DNA from: MGBC163016 sp964631345
GTDB lineage: Bacteria; Actinomycetota; Coriobacteriia; Coriobacteriales; Eggerthellaceae
Assembly: GCA_964631345.1 (NCBI GenBank)
Contig: CAZVWE010000007.1
Location: 1-64,000, forward strand
DNA: 64,000 nucleotides
Direction: 5' to 3'
Notes under the pieces: generated by a model
Database searches by the model: none
Seen by the model: the letters and a program-made list of their open reading frames with translations, nothing else
What the model was told of the DNA's origin: nothing
Shown here: positions 8,020 through 17,390 of the stretch, piece after piece
Numbering within the stretch: the stretch's first letter is position 1
Layout of the letters: each line of letters opens with the position of its first letter
Translations under genes and position numbers: made by a program

Positions 8020-9492
8020 TTGATTGATGATCTACCCAATGGTTTTACGGGTTTTTCGAAGCGAAAGCCAGGATTTGTATCAGCAGGCGATGCTATGCGT
8101 AAGGCACGCACGGCTGCTGAGCTTGGAATTGATGATACGGACTATCGCAAAAGTGAGAGGCAAGCAGCAAATTCTGGTTGGAAACTACCAACATATTCAA
8201 GTCCTATAACCGGGCATAAACAAAAAAGTCTGTGGGGTGGAGGCAACGATTTCCTCTCGGCAGATTTACACAGGTTTTTGAAAGTACCGGATGTCAATAA
8301 AGGCGAAAGTGCTCCAATTTTTGATTATGAGACGCTATCTGAAATACCTGAAATTGAAAAACGTTGGTCATGGGTAGAAGTTAATTTAGGCGCTATTCAG
8401 AACAACACGGTTGCAATCAAGCAATTAATTCCCCCAGATACCATGCTTATGGCAGTTGTAAAAGCTGATGCATACGGACATGGTGCTGTTGCTTGCGCTA
8501 AGACGGCTCTAAACTCAGGAGCAGGATACCTTGGAGTTGCAACAGTGGATGAAGCGGTAGAACTTCGACGTGCCAATATTGGAGCCCCTATCCTTGTTCT
8601 TGCAGAACCTCCTGCAGCAACAATTCCGCTTCTTTTGGCATATCAAATTATGCCTACAATATATACACCTGAATTTGCGGTTCAATATGGCGAGGCTGCT
8701 GATTCTGTTGGGATGAAGGCTCCTTATCACTTAAAAGTGAACACTGGAATGAACAGAATTGGCGTGCGTTTTGATGATGTAATTGAATTCATGCGCCGCG
8801 TTTCATTTCATAGAGCACTTGACTTGGTTGGAACATTTACGCATTTTGCAACGGCTGACATGCCTGATTCGATGGAGTTTCGAATTCAGGTTGCGCATTT
8901 TGTGGAAACGCTTGATGAGATGCGCAGCTTTGGAATTGATCCAGGAATTGTGCATGCAGCAAATTCTGCAGCTATCATTCGCTATCCAGAAGTTCACTTC
9001 GATATGGTGCGGCTCGGAATCTCGCTTTATGGCTTTTATCCATGCCCTGAGGCGTATGGAAAGATTGACTTAACACCTGCTATGAGCGTTCATGCACGCA
9101 TTACCCAAGTTAAAAGCGTGCCTGTTGGAGAGGGTGTAAGTTACGGGCTTTTGCATAGATCAACCGGGTATGCAAAAGTGTGCACACTTCCAATAGGCTA
9201 TGCTGATGGTTTTCGTCGAGAATTGTCAGATAGAACTGATGTCATTATGAACGGACAGCTTTATCCGCAAGTTGGAACAATTTGTATGGATCAAAGCATG
9301 TTTGAGGTGGAGATGCGATCGCATGGATCGGGCGTAGGACCTGATCCACAAATAGGCGATGAGGTGCTTATTGCAGGCATGCAGGGAGACGCTGTAGTTA
9401 CGATAGATGCAATGGCTGAAATGCTAGGAACTGTACCTCATGAGATTTGCATCGGGTTTGGAAATTCGCGAATGCCAAGGATATATACATAA
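8020..9492 (+). CDS. alr: Alanine racemase with about 115-residue N-terminal extension
   Basis: Alr is a PLP enzyme that makes D-alanine for peptidoglycan. The racemase part begins near residue 116 (RWSWVEVNLGAIQNN). It holds the PLP lysine in MAVVKADAYGHGA, the NTGMNRIG loop and the second catalytic tyrosine region VGEGVSYG. Total length is 490 residues against about 370 for the family. The extension is hydrophilic, without signal peptide or recognised domain. The start is TTG with AAGGAGGG at 8003-8010, nine bases upstream. That site supports the long form, because no comparable site stands near the racemase domain. The next gene overlaps by one base. Confidence 0.93.
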   Translation: MIDDLPNGFTGFSKRKPGFVSAGDAMRKARTAAELGIDDTDYRKSERQAANSGWKLPTYSSPITGHKQKSLWGGGNDFLSADLHRFLKVPDVNKGESAPIFDYETLSEIPEIEKRWSWVEVNLGAIQNNTVAIKQLIPPDTMLMAVVKADAYGHGAVACAKTALNSGAGYLGVATVDEAVELRRANIGAPILVLAEPPAATIPLLLAYQIMPTIYTPEFAVQYGEAADSVGMKAPYHLKVNTGMNRIGVRFDDVIEFMRRVSFHRALDLVGTFTHFATADMPDSMEFRIQVAHFVETLDEMRSFGIDPGIVHAANSAAIIRYPEVHFDMVRLGISLYGFYPCPEAYGKIDLTPAMSVHARITQVKSVPVGEGVSYGLLHRSTGYAKVCTLPIGYADGFRRELSDRTDVIMNGQLYPQVGTICMDQSMFEVEMRSHGSGVGPDPQIGDEVLIAGMQGDAVVTIDAMAEMLGTVPHEICIGFGNSRMPRIYT

Positions 9493-10046
9493 TGCGACAT
9501 ATCCCTTTAGATGAAATAAGAGCCCAGGTTGAATCGTGTCATGCATGCCCGTTAGCGGAAACTCGCACAAATATTGTTTTTGGTGAAGGAAACCCAGAAG
9601 CTCGCGTGATGCTTGTAGGTGAAGCTCCTGGCAAAAATGAAGATTTGCAAGGGCGTCCTTTTGTTGGTGCTGCAGGCAAATACCTAGATTCGCTTTTGGA
9701 ACTTGCAGGAATTGCTCGTGGTGATGTATTTATCGCAAATGTATTGAAGTGCCGTCCTCCATCAAATAGGGATCCAAAACCAGAAGAGATCACGGCGTGT
9801 ACACCATTTTTGCGCGAACAGACAAGAACGATCGATCCTGAATTTATAGTCACTCTCGGGAATTTTGCGACCAAGCGAATATTGCTTACTGATAGAGGTA
9901 TAACAGGACTTCATGGGCATATTCATCAAACTGGAAAGTTTAAGGTGTATCCGGTATTTCATCCTGCTGCAGCAATTTACGATCAGTCCAAAAAGGCAAT
10001 TCTTGAGGAAGACTTTAGGCGATTAAAGGATTTACTTGCTGAGTAA
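9492..10046 (+). CDS. Type 4 (iron-sulfur) uracil-DNA glycosylase
   Basis: This enzyme removes uracil from DNA, starting base excision repair. The 184-residue protein has the family 4 motif GEAPGKNEDLQGRPFVGAAG and the second catalytic motif PVFHPAAAI. Four cysteines suit a 4Fe-4S cluster: CHAC near the N-terminus, then Cys in LKCRPP and in ITACTPF. The ATG at 9492 overlaps the last base of the alr stop (TAATG), so the two are translationally coupled. The frame is open further upstream, but inside alr and without a ribosome site. Confidence 0.93.
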   Translation: MRHIPLDEIRAQVESCHACPLAETRTNIVFGEGNPEARVMLVGEAPGKNEDLQGRPFVGAAGKYLDSLLELAGIARGDVFIANVLKCRPPSNRDPKPEEITACTPFLREQTRTIDPEFIVTLGNFATKRILLTDRGITGLHGHIHQTGKFKVYPVFHPAAAIYDQSKKAILEEDFRRLKDLLAE

Positions 10047-10320
10047 TATTTGTCTATAAGGTAATGTTGTCAAACGAGTTTAAAAATCTCTAAGGTTTCG
10101 AAGACCTTCCAAAGGCATTAAGTAGATAGATGCTTATTCGTTAGTTCTCTTTAAGAATATCAAGAGTTAACAGCGTGGAAACTAGGAGAGTTGCAGCGCG
10201 TTGACAGCCGTCTGCAGGATTAGAATTTCACTCAAGACTTATGTAGGGGATAACTTTGCAAGTTATTGTTAGGCATTGCGTTATAGTCAGTGCGCAGGGT
10301 TTGAAACCGAGGAGAACAAA

Positions 10321-10983
10321 ATGGACATTGTGAACATTATCCTTCCGATCGTTTATATCGTTGTTGGGTGTGCGCTAATTTGGTTCATTGTTGAACTTGC
10401 GCTGACGATAAAGCGTGTACGCACAACTGTTGTAGAGTTAAAAACAGACATTGACCCTGCCATTGCAGATGTTAAATGTATTCTGCAAGAGGCAAAACCA
10501 GTTGTTGAAAAAATCGATCCATTGGTTGATCGTGTAACGCTTACTGTCGACTCTGCGAATCTTGAAATTATGAGACTTGATGACATCATGGAAGATGTAT
10601 CAAAAATCACAGGGGGCGTTTCAAAAGCGGTAGGGGCAGTTGATACTGTAACAGCAGCACCGCTTGATCTTGTGAATTCTGTTACTCGAAAGATTAAGAA
10701 CAAATTCAAGCCGAAATATGCAAGCGATGAATCCGTCGAACTTGGGGAAGAAAAATCCACCGATAAAAAGCCGGTAAATCCAATTGTGGATTTTGTCGAT
10801 ACTGCATCTAGTGCTGCTGGTGAAGCAATCAAAGAGCAGGTAGATGCTCGCGCAAAGCGTCGTGAGCAGGCAGAAGAACAGACACAGATCGACAAGGAAA
10901 AGGCAGAAAAAATGGACACCTCATCGCAAAAGCTTACTGAGAGTGTTCTTGATTATGTAGATATCGACACCATCAAGCTTTAG
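10321..10983 (+). CDS. DUF948-type membrane-anchored coiled-coil protein
   Basis: The 220-residue protein has one N-terminal membrane segment (about residues 4-24, IILPIVYIVVGCALIWFIVE). A helical region rich in charged residues follows and resembles DUF948 proteins, which are general-stress-like membrane proteins of Gram-positives. The C-terminal third is Lys/Glu rich (KRREQAEEQTQIDKEKAEK). The ATG at 10321 has AGGAG seven bases upstream. An upstream extension to 10276 lacks such a site. The biochemical function is unknown. A 274-base gap precedes it and no strong promoter was recognised there. Confidence 0.75.
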   Translation: MDIVNIILPIVYIVVGCALIWFIVELALTIKRVRTTVVELKTDIDPAIADVKCILQEAKPVVEKIDPLVDRVTLTVDSANLEIMRLDDIMEDVSKITGGVSKAVGAVDTVTAAPLDLVNSVTRKIKNKFKPKYASDESVELGEEKSTDKKPVNPIVDFVDTASSAAGEAIKEQVDARAKRREQAEEQTQIDKEKAEKMDTSSQKLTESVLDYVDIDTIKL

Positions 10984-11067
10984 TTGCTAGGTGTGGCCAT
11001 AAGTAAAATGCGGGAGCAGGCAAAGTGATTGTAAATACGATTCGAAATATAGTAGGCGATCGCAACT

Positions 11068-12459
11068 ATGTCTGATTTAACAAATAACGAGACAGATCAG
11101 GTATCTCTTGATACCAAAAGTCTTGATGCTATGAAGCAAGGTAAGCTTTGTAGAGCTCTTATGTATGTATGGACAACAATTGGTGTGATTGTCCTTATCG
11201 GCGTTCTGGTCTATTTGATGAACATCCTATCAGCTCCAATAGCAATGCTGATATGGACGTTGATAATTATATTTTGCCTGCGTGGTATCGTGAATTACTT
11301 CCAAGAAAAGGGACTTAGCCGAGTTATCGCAACAACGATTGCATATGTGATTATGTTTGCGGTTTTAGCTGGTATTGGCTTTTTGATGTTCTCGCCAATG
11401 TTTGGCTTAAACGAGCAATTTATAAACATCATTCAAAATATCCCGAAATATATAAGCGATCTTACGGCATGGTTTGGAGAAATTAATCAGAAGTATTCAA
11501 ATGTTTTTAACAATGAATCAGTTCAGGAGTTCCTAGATAAAGCTGCCTCATCTGTAAGTGCTTGGGTATCCTCTTTAGCATCGGGTGCAGCAAATACTGT
11601 GGTTGATCTTGGTGCTGGGATTGCTAATGCATGTATTGCAGTTGGCTTTGCTCTTGTGGTTGCGTTTTGGATTTTGATGGAGCTACCTGCTATCGGGCGC
11701 GAAGCAAAGCGAGTAATTGACCCGAAGCATTATGAACAAGCCCAATTCTTCCATGTGACGTTTACGCGCATCATGGGTGGATATATTAAAGGCACGCTTT
11801 TGCAGTGCTTGATAATTGGTGTTTGTTGCGGTGTGCTTTTCGCAATCCTAAGTATTCCTAATGCCCCTGCGCTCGGCGTCATTATGGGAACCTTAAACAT
11901 TATTCCAATTGTAGGCCCTTGGATTGCAGGTGCAATATCAGTTATTACATCAATATTTGTGAGCCCTCTTACGGCCTTAATCACGCTTATTGGCGTTGTT
12001 GTTATTCAGCAATTTGTATACACGTTTGTATCTCCCCGAATTATGGCGAATTCCGTTGATATACATCCGGTGCTTACACTTATTGCCATGATGATGGGAT
12101 CAGCTATTGGCGGTGCTATGAGTGGTCTTACTGGATCTCTTGTAGGTATGCTTTTCTCGATTCCTGCAGTGGCTGTTATGAAGGCTTGCTTTGTTTATTA
12201 CTTTGAGCGGAAAACCAATAGGCGTGTGATTTCTGAAGATGGAGTCTTTTTCAAGGGAGCGCACTCAGACGACGTTGAAGTTGATCCGTTTAATGATGCG
12301 ACCGCCCCTAATAAAAAGATGCAAAAGCAAACAAGTGAACACACCAACAATTCGTTGATTGATAAGTTGAAATTGCATGGCACAAAGGATGTGTCTGACA
12401 ATAAAACCACGTCAGAGGACAAAGACATATCAGATAACGAACACGAAGGGTCTAAATAG
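11068..12459 (+). CDS. AI-2E family (PerM-like) membrane transporter
   Basis: The 463-residue protein has about seven or eight hydrophobic segments: two close to the N-terminus, one near residue 90, and a cluster at about 190-380. This is the AI-2E/UPF0118 pattern, with the motif GTLNIIPIVGPWIAGAISV and the C-terminal core PRIMANSVDIHPVLTLIAMM. Family members export autoinducer-2 or act as Na+/H+ antiporters, so the substrate here cannot be named. The last about 75 residues are charged, cytosolic-looking and poorly conserved. Confidence 0.88.
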   Translation: MSDLTNNETDQVSLDTKSLDAMKQGKLCRALMYVWTTIGVIVLIGVLVYLMNILSAPIAMLIWTLIIIFCLRGIVNYFQEKGLSRVIATTIAYVIMFAVLAGIGFLMFSPMFGLNEQFINIIQNIPKYISDLTAWFGEINQKYSNVFNNESVQEFLDKAASSVSAWVSSLASGAANTVVDLGAGIANACIAVGFALVVAFWILMELPAIGREAKRVIDPKHYEQAQFFHVTFTRIMGGYIKGTLLQCLIIGVCCGVLFAILSIPNAPALGVIMGTLNIIPIVGPWIAGAISVITSIFVSPLTALITLIGVVVIQQFVYTFVSPRIMANSVDIHPVLTLIAMMMGSAIGGAMSGLTGSLVGMLFSIPAVAVMKACFVYYFERKTNRRVISEDGVFFKGAHSDDVEVDPFNDATAPNKKMQKQTSEHTNNSLIDKLKLHGTKDVSDNKTTSEDKDISDNEHEGSK

Positions 12460-12481
12460 TCAGCAATACTTTGCGTTGGCA

Positions 12482-12487
12482 TATAAT
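12482..12487 (+). promoter_or_regulatory. Possible -10 hexamer for alaS
   Basis: A perfect TATAAT stands 35 bases before the alaS start. The spacing leaves a short leader. A good -35 hexamer is not visible at 16-18 bases, so the call rests on the -10 alone. Confidence 0.35.
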
Positions 12488-12522
12488 CTGGCAAGACTAA
12501 AAATCGACCAGAAAGATTTCAA

Positions 12523-15159
12523 ATGCAATACATGACCACCGCAGAGATTCGTGAAGCTTATCTAAAATATTTTGAGGATAAAGGATGCAAGCGCATGCCG
12601 TCATCCTCTTTAGTACCCGATGACCCTTCGCTTTTGCTTACAAGTGCAGGCATGGTGCAGTTCAAGCCTTATTTCTTGCAACAGCGCAAACTTGAAGATC
12701 CATATATTGGAACCACTACTGTGCAAAAATGCGTTCGCACAAACGATATCGACATCATAGGAACAACGGGTCGTCATTTAAGCTTTTTCGAAATGCTTGG
12801 TAACTTTTCTTTTGGAAAGTACTTTAAAAAGGAAATGTGCGCATGGGCACTTGATTTCTCGGTAAATGTACTTGGCCTTCCGCAGGAAAAACTCTACTTT
12901 ACAGTTTTTGAAGACGACGATGAAACCATCGATATCTGGAAATCCTTAGGTGTTCCAGAAAGCCATATCTCAAAACTTGGTGAAGACGATAACTTCTGGC
13001 GTGCAGGGCCTACAGGTCCGTGTGGCCCTTGTTCAGAGCTTTACTTTGACCAAGGTGAAGACTTTGGCTGCGGAAGTCCAGATTGTGCACCAGGTTGTGA
13101 TTGCGATCGATTCTTAGAGTATTGGAACTGCGTGTTCACCCAATATGATGGACAAGAAGATGGCACTTTAGTTGAGCTTCCTAAGAAAAACATCGATACA
13201 GGAATGGGTCTTGAAAGAATTGCTGCAATCATGCAAGGCGTGCAATCAAATTACGAGACCGATGTTTTGCGTTCTCTTATTTCTGTAGGTGAAAAGCTTG
13301 CTGGTGTGAAATATGGAGAGGATGCGCAAACCGATCTTTCGCTTCGCATCATGGCTGATCACTGTCGTGCCGTTACATTCATGATTGCAGACGGCATTCT
13401 TCCGTCTAATGAAGGACGCGGATATGTTCTTCGTCGCTTGCTAAGACGTGCGATTATGAAAGCCCACCTAATCGGTATAGATAAGCCTTTCATGAACGAA
13501 TATGTTGATGAAATTGTGCGATTGATGGGTGATGTTTATCCAGAAATCGTCGAAAACCGTGAACTTGAACGCAAGTTGATTTTGTCTGAAGAGGAAAGAT
13601 TTGGGGCTACGCTTCGTCAAGGCAAGACTTATCTAAACAATGAGCTCGATGCTCTTGAGGGCAAAGTTTTGTCTGGTGATGTCGCGTTTGTTCTTCATGA
13701 CACATATGGATTCCCTGTTGATATAACCCGCGAGATTTCCCAGGAGCGCGGTGTTGACGTTGATATGGATGGCTTTAATGCGGCTATGGCAGATCAGCGT
13801 GATCGTGCGAGGGCAGCAGGTGCAAAGGATGCCGAAGCTGCTTGGTCGACATATGGTGGCATTCATGCAGATATTCTAAAAGAGATTGGTGCTACTAAAT
13901 TTGTTGGGTATGCCCAAACAAAAGCTGATGCGCGCATTGTGGCACTTGTAAAAGACGGCGTGCGTGTTGATGCCTTATCTCAAGGCGATACCGGGGAGAT
14001 GATTTTAGATACAACTCCGTTCTACGCTGAAATGGGTGGCGAGATCGGAGATACTGGCATAATTTTTGATGGCGAAGTAAAGGCTTATGTGCTTGATACT
14101 ACAGCACCAGAAGCAGGTCTTTACGTTCATAAGGTCAAAGTCGAAGACGGAGATGTCCATACAGGCGATACAGTTTTTTGTGAAGTGGACAGGCATAAGC
14201 GTGCTGCCATTGAGAGAAACCATACTGCAACGCATATTCTGCACGCATCACTTCGCGAGGTTTTAGGCGATCATGTAAAGCAAGCTGGGTCTTATGTAGG
14301 CCCTGATCGTTTGAGATTTGACTTCACGCATTTTGCAGCTTTGACGCCAGAAGAGATTGCAGAAGTTGAGCGTGTTGCAAACATGCATGTGATGGAAGCA
14401 ACACCAACAACGATTTATGAGACATCGTTAGATGAGGCTCGAGCAAATGGTGTCACAGCCCTTTTCGGAGAGAAGTATGGTGAGCGTGTAAGGGTTGTGG
14501 AAGCGGGAGATTTTTCACGTGAGCTTTGTGGTGGATGCCATGTGTCAAACACATCAGAGATCGGCATTATAAAAATCACAAATGAAACAAGCGTTGGAGC
14601 AAACTTAAGGCGCATAGAAGCTGTAACCAGTTATGGCGCATATGAGTACATCAATAAAACTGAGGCAGAACTTAAAGAAACTGCCGCCGAACTTAAGGTG
14701 CCAATTTTTGATGTGTCTGAAAGAACCGCGTCTAACCTCAAGAGCTTCAAAGAACTTCAGCAGGCTGTAAAGCGCGGAAAAGAAACCGTAACAGATGACG
14801 GCATAAATACATTGCTTGACCAGGTTATAGATGCACCTGCAGCATATCCGGTAATCATCGCAAAAACTTCCGCAAAAGAAGCCGGTGGTCTCAGGCATCT
14901 TTGGGATATTCTGCGTTCTCGCATGAAGTCTCCTGGTGCTGTAGTTTTGGCTGGCGAAAATGAAGGGCGGGCGCTTCTTATAGCCGCAGGAACAGATGAG
15001 GCAGTCGAGAAGGGCTTTAACGCATCGGAGCTTATCAAAGCGATGGGGCCTGCTGTCAAAGGCGGTGGAGGTGGAAAGCCTTCTATGGCTCAAGCTGGTG
15101 GCAAATATGCAAATGGCATTGATGATGCGCTTGCAATTGCTCGGGATATGATTCTTTAG
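12523..15159 (+). CDS. alaS: Alanyl-tRNA synthetase
   Basis: AlaRS charges tRNA-Ala. The 878-residue protein is full length. It has a class II catalytic core (residues 1 to about 440) with the start motif EIREAYLKYFEDKGCKR and RAGPTGPCGPCSELY. The editing domain carries the zinc and catalytic residues HTATH (in RNHTATHILHAS) and CGGCH. The C-terminal oligomerisation domain ends with the glycine-rich GGGGGKPSMAQAGGK. ATG 12523 is used, and a second in-frame ATG at 12532 is possible. It is followed closely by ruvX, a common arrangement. Confidence 0.98.
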   Translation: MQYMTTAEIREAYLKYFEDKGCKRMPSSSLVPDDPSLLLTSAGMVQFKPYFLQQRKLEDPYIGTTTVQKCVRTNDIDIIGTTGRHLSFFEMLGNFSFGKYFKKEMCAWALDFSVNVLGLPQEKLYFTVFEDDDETIDIWKSLGVPESHISKLGEDDNFWRAGPTGPCGPCSELYFDQGEDFGCGSPDCAPGCDCDRFLEYWNCVFTQYDGQEDGTLVELPKKNIDTGMGLERIAAIMQGVQSNYETDVLRSLISVGEKLAGVKYGEDAQTDLSLRIMADHCRAVTFMIADGILPSNEGRGYVLRRLLRRAIMKAHLIGIDKPFMNEYVDEIVRLMGDVYPEIVENRELERKLILSEEERFGATLRQGKTYLNNELDALEGKVLSGDVAFVLHDTYGFPVDITREISQERGVDVDMDGFNAAMADQRDRARAAGAKDAEAAWSTYGGIHADILKEIGATKFVGYAQTKADARIVALVKDGVRVDALSQGDTGEMILDTTPFYAEMGGEIGDTGIIFDGEVKAYVLDTTAPEAGLYVHKVKVEDGDVHTGDTVFCEVDRHKRAAIERNHTATHILHASLREVLGDHVKQAGSYVGPDRLRFDFTHFAALTPEEIAEVERVANMHVMEATPTTIYETSLDEARANGVTALFGEKYGERVRVVEAGDFSRELCGGCHVSNTSEIGIIKITNETSVGANLRRIEAVTSYGAYEYINKTEAELKETAAELKVPIFDVSERTASNLKSFKELQQAVKRGKETVTDDGINTLLDQVIDAPAAYPVIIAKTSAKEAGGLRHLWDILRSRMKSPGAVVLAGENEGRALLIAAGTDEAVEKGFNASELIKAMGPAVKGGGGGKPSMAQAGGKYANGIDDALAIARDMIL

Positions 15160-15228
15160 GGTTTACTGAAACGAATGGCGTTTGTGATGCTGCTTTAGGT
15201 AGCATCCACGGTGGCATGGTGGTGGTAT

Positions 15229-15660
15229 TTGAGGGTAATGGCGCTAGATATCGGAGAGGTTAGATGTGGTATCGCTATTAGCGATACTCTGATGAGAGTA
15301 GCCTCTCCTTTGTGTGTATTACCAGCCAATGAGGTGAAAACTTGCGCTAAAAGTTTTCAGCGCGTGCTTGAGGACTGGGAGCCGGAACTTTTATTATGCG
15401 GGCTTCCTGTATCTCTTAGCGGTGAAGAAGGCCAGCAAGCTGAGCGCATTCGCAAAGATGCAGAGACGATTTCTAAAGCATGTGGAATCGATTACACGTT
15501 TACGGATGAGCGGCTCTCTTCATCGGAAGCAAAGCAGTCTTTGCGCGAATTAGGGTATGATGAATCAGGCATGCGCGGCAAAGTAGATATGGTTGCTGCA
15601 AGCCTATTTCTTCAAGCATGGTTAGATGCACGAAGTATCGAAGAAAATTGCTTAGATTAA
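15229..15660 (+). CDS. ruvX: RuvX/YqgF pre-16S rRNA nuclease family protein
   Basis: YqgF proteins have an RNase H fold and take part in maturing the 5' end of 16S rRNA. The product has the opening ALDIGEVRCGIAISD with the catalytic Asp. It also has the middle motif LLLCGLPVSLSGEEG, the Glu/Ser loop TDERLSSSEA and the last Asp in KVDMVAASLFLQ. Family proteins start MR(I/V)xALD, which here fits TTG at 15229. The frame is open back to a GTG at 15211, and an ATG at 15238 is also possible. Order alaS-ruvX-mltG is frequent in Gram-positives. Confidence 0.9.
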   Translation: MRVMALDIGEVRCGIAISDTLMRVASPLCVLPANEVKTCAKSFQRVLEDWEPELLLCGLPVSLSGEEGQQAERIRKDAETISKACGIDYTFTDERLSSSEAKQSLRELGYDESGMRGKVDMVAASLFLQAWLDARSIEENCLD

Positions 15661-15684
15661 GCGTTTTGACGAAAGGCGCATCAC

Positions 15685-16806
15685 GTGGCACTTCGCAAAC
15701 AGGTTCCAATATCATCAAAAAATAGCAGAGCCGCAAGAACGGCGCATGCGAAAGCAAAACGAGAATTAAAAACCTATGACACATCGGCTATAGAACCTAA
15801 AAAATCCAAGGCTTGGATCGTTGTTCTTGCGATTGTGATCATCGCTTTGTTGGTGATTCTGTTTTTTACACTATCTGGATGTGGGAAGAAAAGCGTTGAA
15901 GTGTTGCCTGAAGGCTCACGTGCTGTTGTGGAGATTGAGCAAGGTGAAGGTGCTCGTAGTATTGCAGAAGAGCTTATGGATGCTAGGATCATCGCAAACT
16001 CCGATGATTTTTTGAAACTTGTAAGTAGCAAGGGCGCTGAGGGTTCTCTTATTCCTGGTTCATATACATTTCACGGAGGCATGACGCAGGAAGAGGTTCT
16101 GGACGTCTTGCTTGCAGGTCCTGCATCTACCGCTGATTCGCTAACAATTCCTGAAGGACTTACACGGGACGGAGTTGCACAAGCAGTTGATAAGGCAACT
16201 TCAGGTCGAATAAGCGCTGATCAGTTTTTAGAAGCAACTAAAGACGCTTCAGTTTATGCCTCGGAATACCCATTTCTGGCAGAAGCGCAACACGAAAGCC
16301 TTGAAGGATTTCTATTTCCGAAAACATATTCTGTAACTGCGTCTGATGATGCAAAATCAGTTACAAAGATGATGCTTTCTCAGTTTGAAGCAGAAACAAA
16401 AGACCTTGATTGGTCGTATCCTGAATCTGCTGGACTTTCGCTATATGATGCACTTAAGCTAGCATCCATAGTCGAGAAAGAGTCCAACCCTGAAAATGGA
16501 GCGAAAGTGGCCTCTGTTTTTTACAATCGCCTAGCTTCTGATCGCCCATATTTAGAGTCAGATGCAACGACAGCTTATGAAGTAGGACATGACCCCACAG
16601 CTGAAGAGGTTCATGCAGATACGCCTTATGGAACATATGCAAATCCTGGTCTTCCACCAACGCCTATATGTAATCCATCTCTTGCATGCTTGCAGGCCGT
16701 CTGCTCTCCTGAAGAAACGGACTATATGTACTTTTTTGTAGGATCAGACGGTATTTATGATTTCAGTGTTACATATGATGATCATAGAAAAGCCATTGCG
16801 GATTAA
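15685..16806 (+). CDS. mltG: Endolytic transglycosylase MltG (YceG-like)
   Basis: MltG cuts nascent peptidoglycan strands at the membrane and sets glycan length. The 373-residue protein has a basic cytosolic N-terminus, one membrane segment (about 45-67, WIVVLAIVIIALLVILFFTL) and a YceG domain. The catalytic Glu lies in LASIVEKESNPENGAKVASV, and the conserved end is TPYGTYANPGLPPTPICNPS. The start is GTG with GAAAGGCG seven bases upstream. It belongs with ruvX and the yqeG-like gene in one transcription unit. Confidence 0.95.
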   Translation: MALRKQVPISSKNSRAARTAHAKAKRELKTYDTSAIEPKKSKAWIVVLAIVIIALLVILFFTLSGCGKKSVEVLPEGSRAVVEIEQGEGARSIAEELMDARIIANSDDFLKLVSSKGAEGSLIPGSYTFHGGMTQEEVLDVLLAGPASTADSLTIPEGLTRDGVAQAVDKATSGRISADQFLEATKDASVYASEYPFLAEAQHESLEGFLFPKTYSVTASDDAKSVTKMMLSQFEAETKDLDWSYPESAGLSLYDALKLASIVEKESNPENGAKVASVFYNRLASDRPYLESDATTAYEVGHDPTAEEVHADTPYGTYANPGLPPTPICNPSLACLQAVCSPEETDYMYFFVGSDGIYDFSVTYDDHRKAIAD

Positions 16807-16850
16807 GACGCATGAAGACATGTACGTTTAGGTAATAAAATTGAGTGTAA

Positions 16851-17390
16851 ATGGGCTTTTTCGATCCTGATAGATATTTTGCAAGTGTAGCGGATATAGA
16901 CATACAAAATGACCTATTAGGCCTTGGATTTAATCATGCTCTTTTAGATATAGACAACACGATTAGATCGCGCGCGACATACGCTATTCCTGCAAATGTT
17001 GGCCTTTGGCTTGCAGAAGCGCGAGATGCTGGTGTCACATTTTGTCTACTTTCAAATAACTGGCATGGCAATGCAGAAGAACTTGCGCTTAAGCTTGATT
17101 TGCCCATTGTTGCAAAAGCAATGAAACCTTTGCCCTTTGGTTTTTTGTCTGCAATGAAAAGAATTGGAGCGACTAAGCAAGACGCTGTATGTATCGGAGA
17201 CCAGTTAATGACAGATGTTATAGGAGCACATCTTATAGGTATTTCTGCATATATGGTCATGCCTCTTGCAACTGTCGATCTGAAGCATACTCAAGTACTT
17301 CGAAATTTTGAACGTGCATTAATGGGTTCTCGTCAGCCTGAAGGGGCTGCAATCAATATGATTGAAGAAGGGAAATATCCAAGTGACTGA
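16851..17390 (+). CDS. YqeG-type HAD-superfamily phosphatase
   Basis: This is a small HAD phosphatase of 179 residues. It has the nucleophile motif LDIDNTI (DxDxT) near residue 33, motif II LLSNN, the Lys in KAMKPLPFG and motif IV GDQLMTDVIGA. YqeG-like genes often sit before aroE and the shikimate genes, as here, but the substrate is unknown. Its stop overlaps the aroE GTG start by eight bases, so the two are coupled. Confidence 0.88.
   Translation: MGFFDPDRYFASVADIDIQNDLLGLGFNHALLDIDNTIRSRATYAIPANVGLWLAEARDAGVTFCLLSNNWHGNAEELALKLDLPIVAKAMKPLPFGFLSAMKRIGATKQDAVCIGDQLMTDVIGAHLIGISAYMVMPLATVDLKHTQVLRNFERALMGSRQPEGAAINMIEEGKYPSD

Noticed and set aside
8024..8209. ATG-initiated 61-codon frame over the alr start
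   Set aside because: The AAGGAGGG spacing is better for the TTG at 8020, and the alr frame leads into a full racemase.
10201..10290. Sigma-70 promoter before the DUF948 gene
   Set aside because: TTGACA at 10201 and TATAGT at 10282 exist, but neither has a partner hexamer at 16-18 bases.
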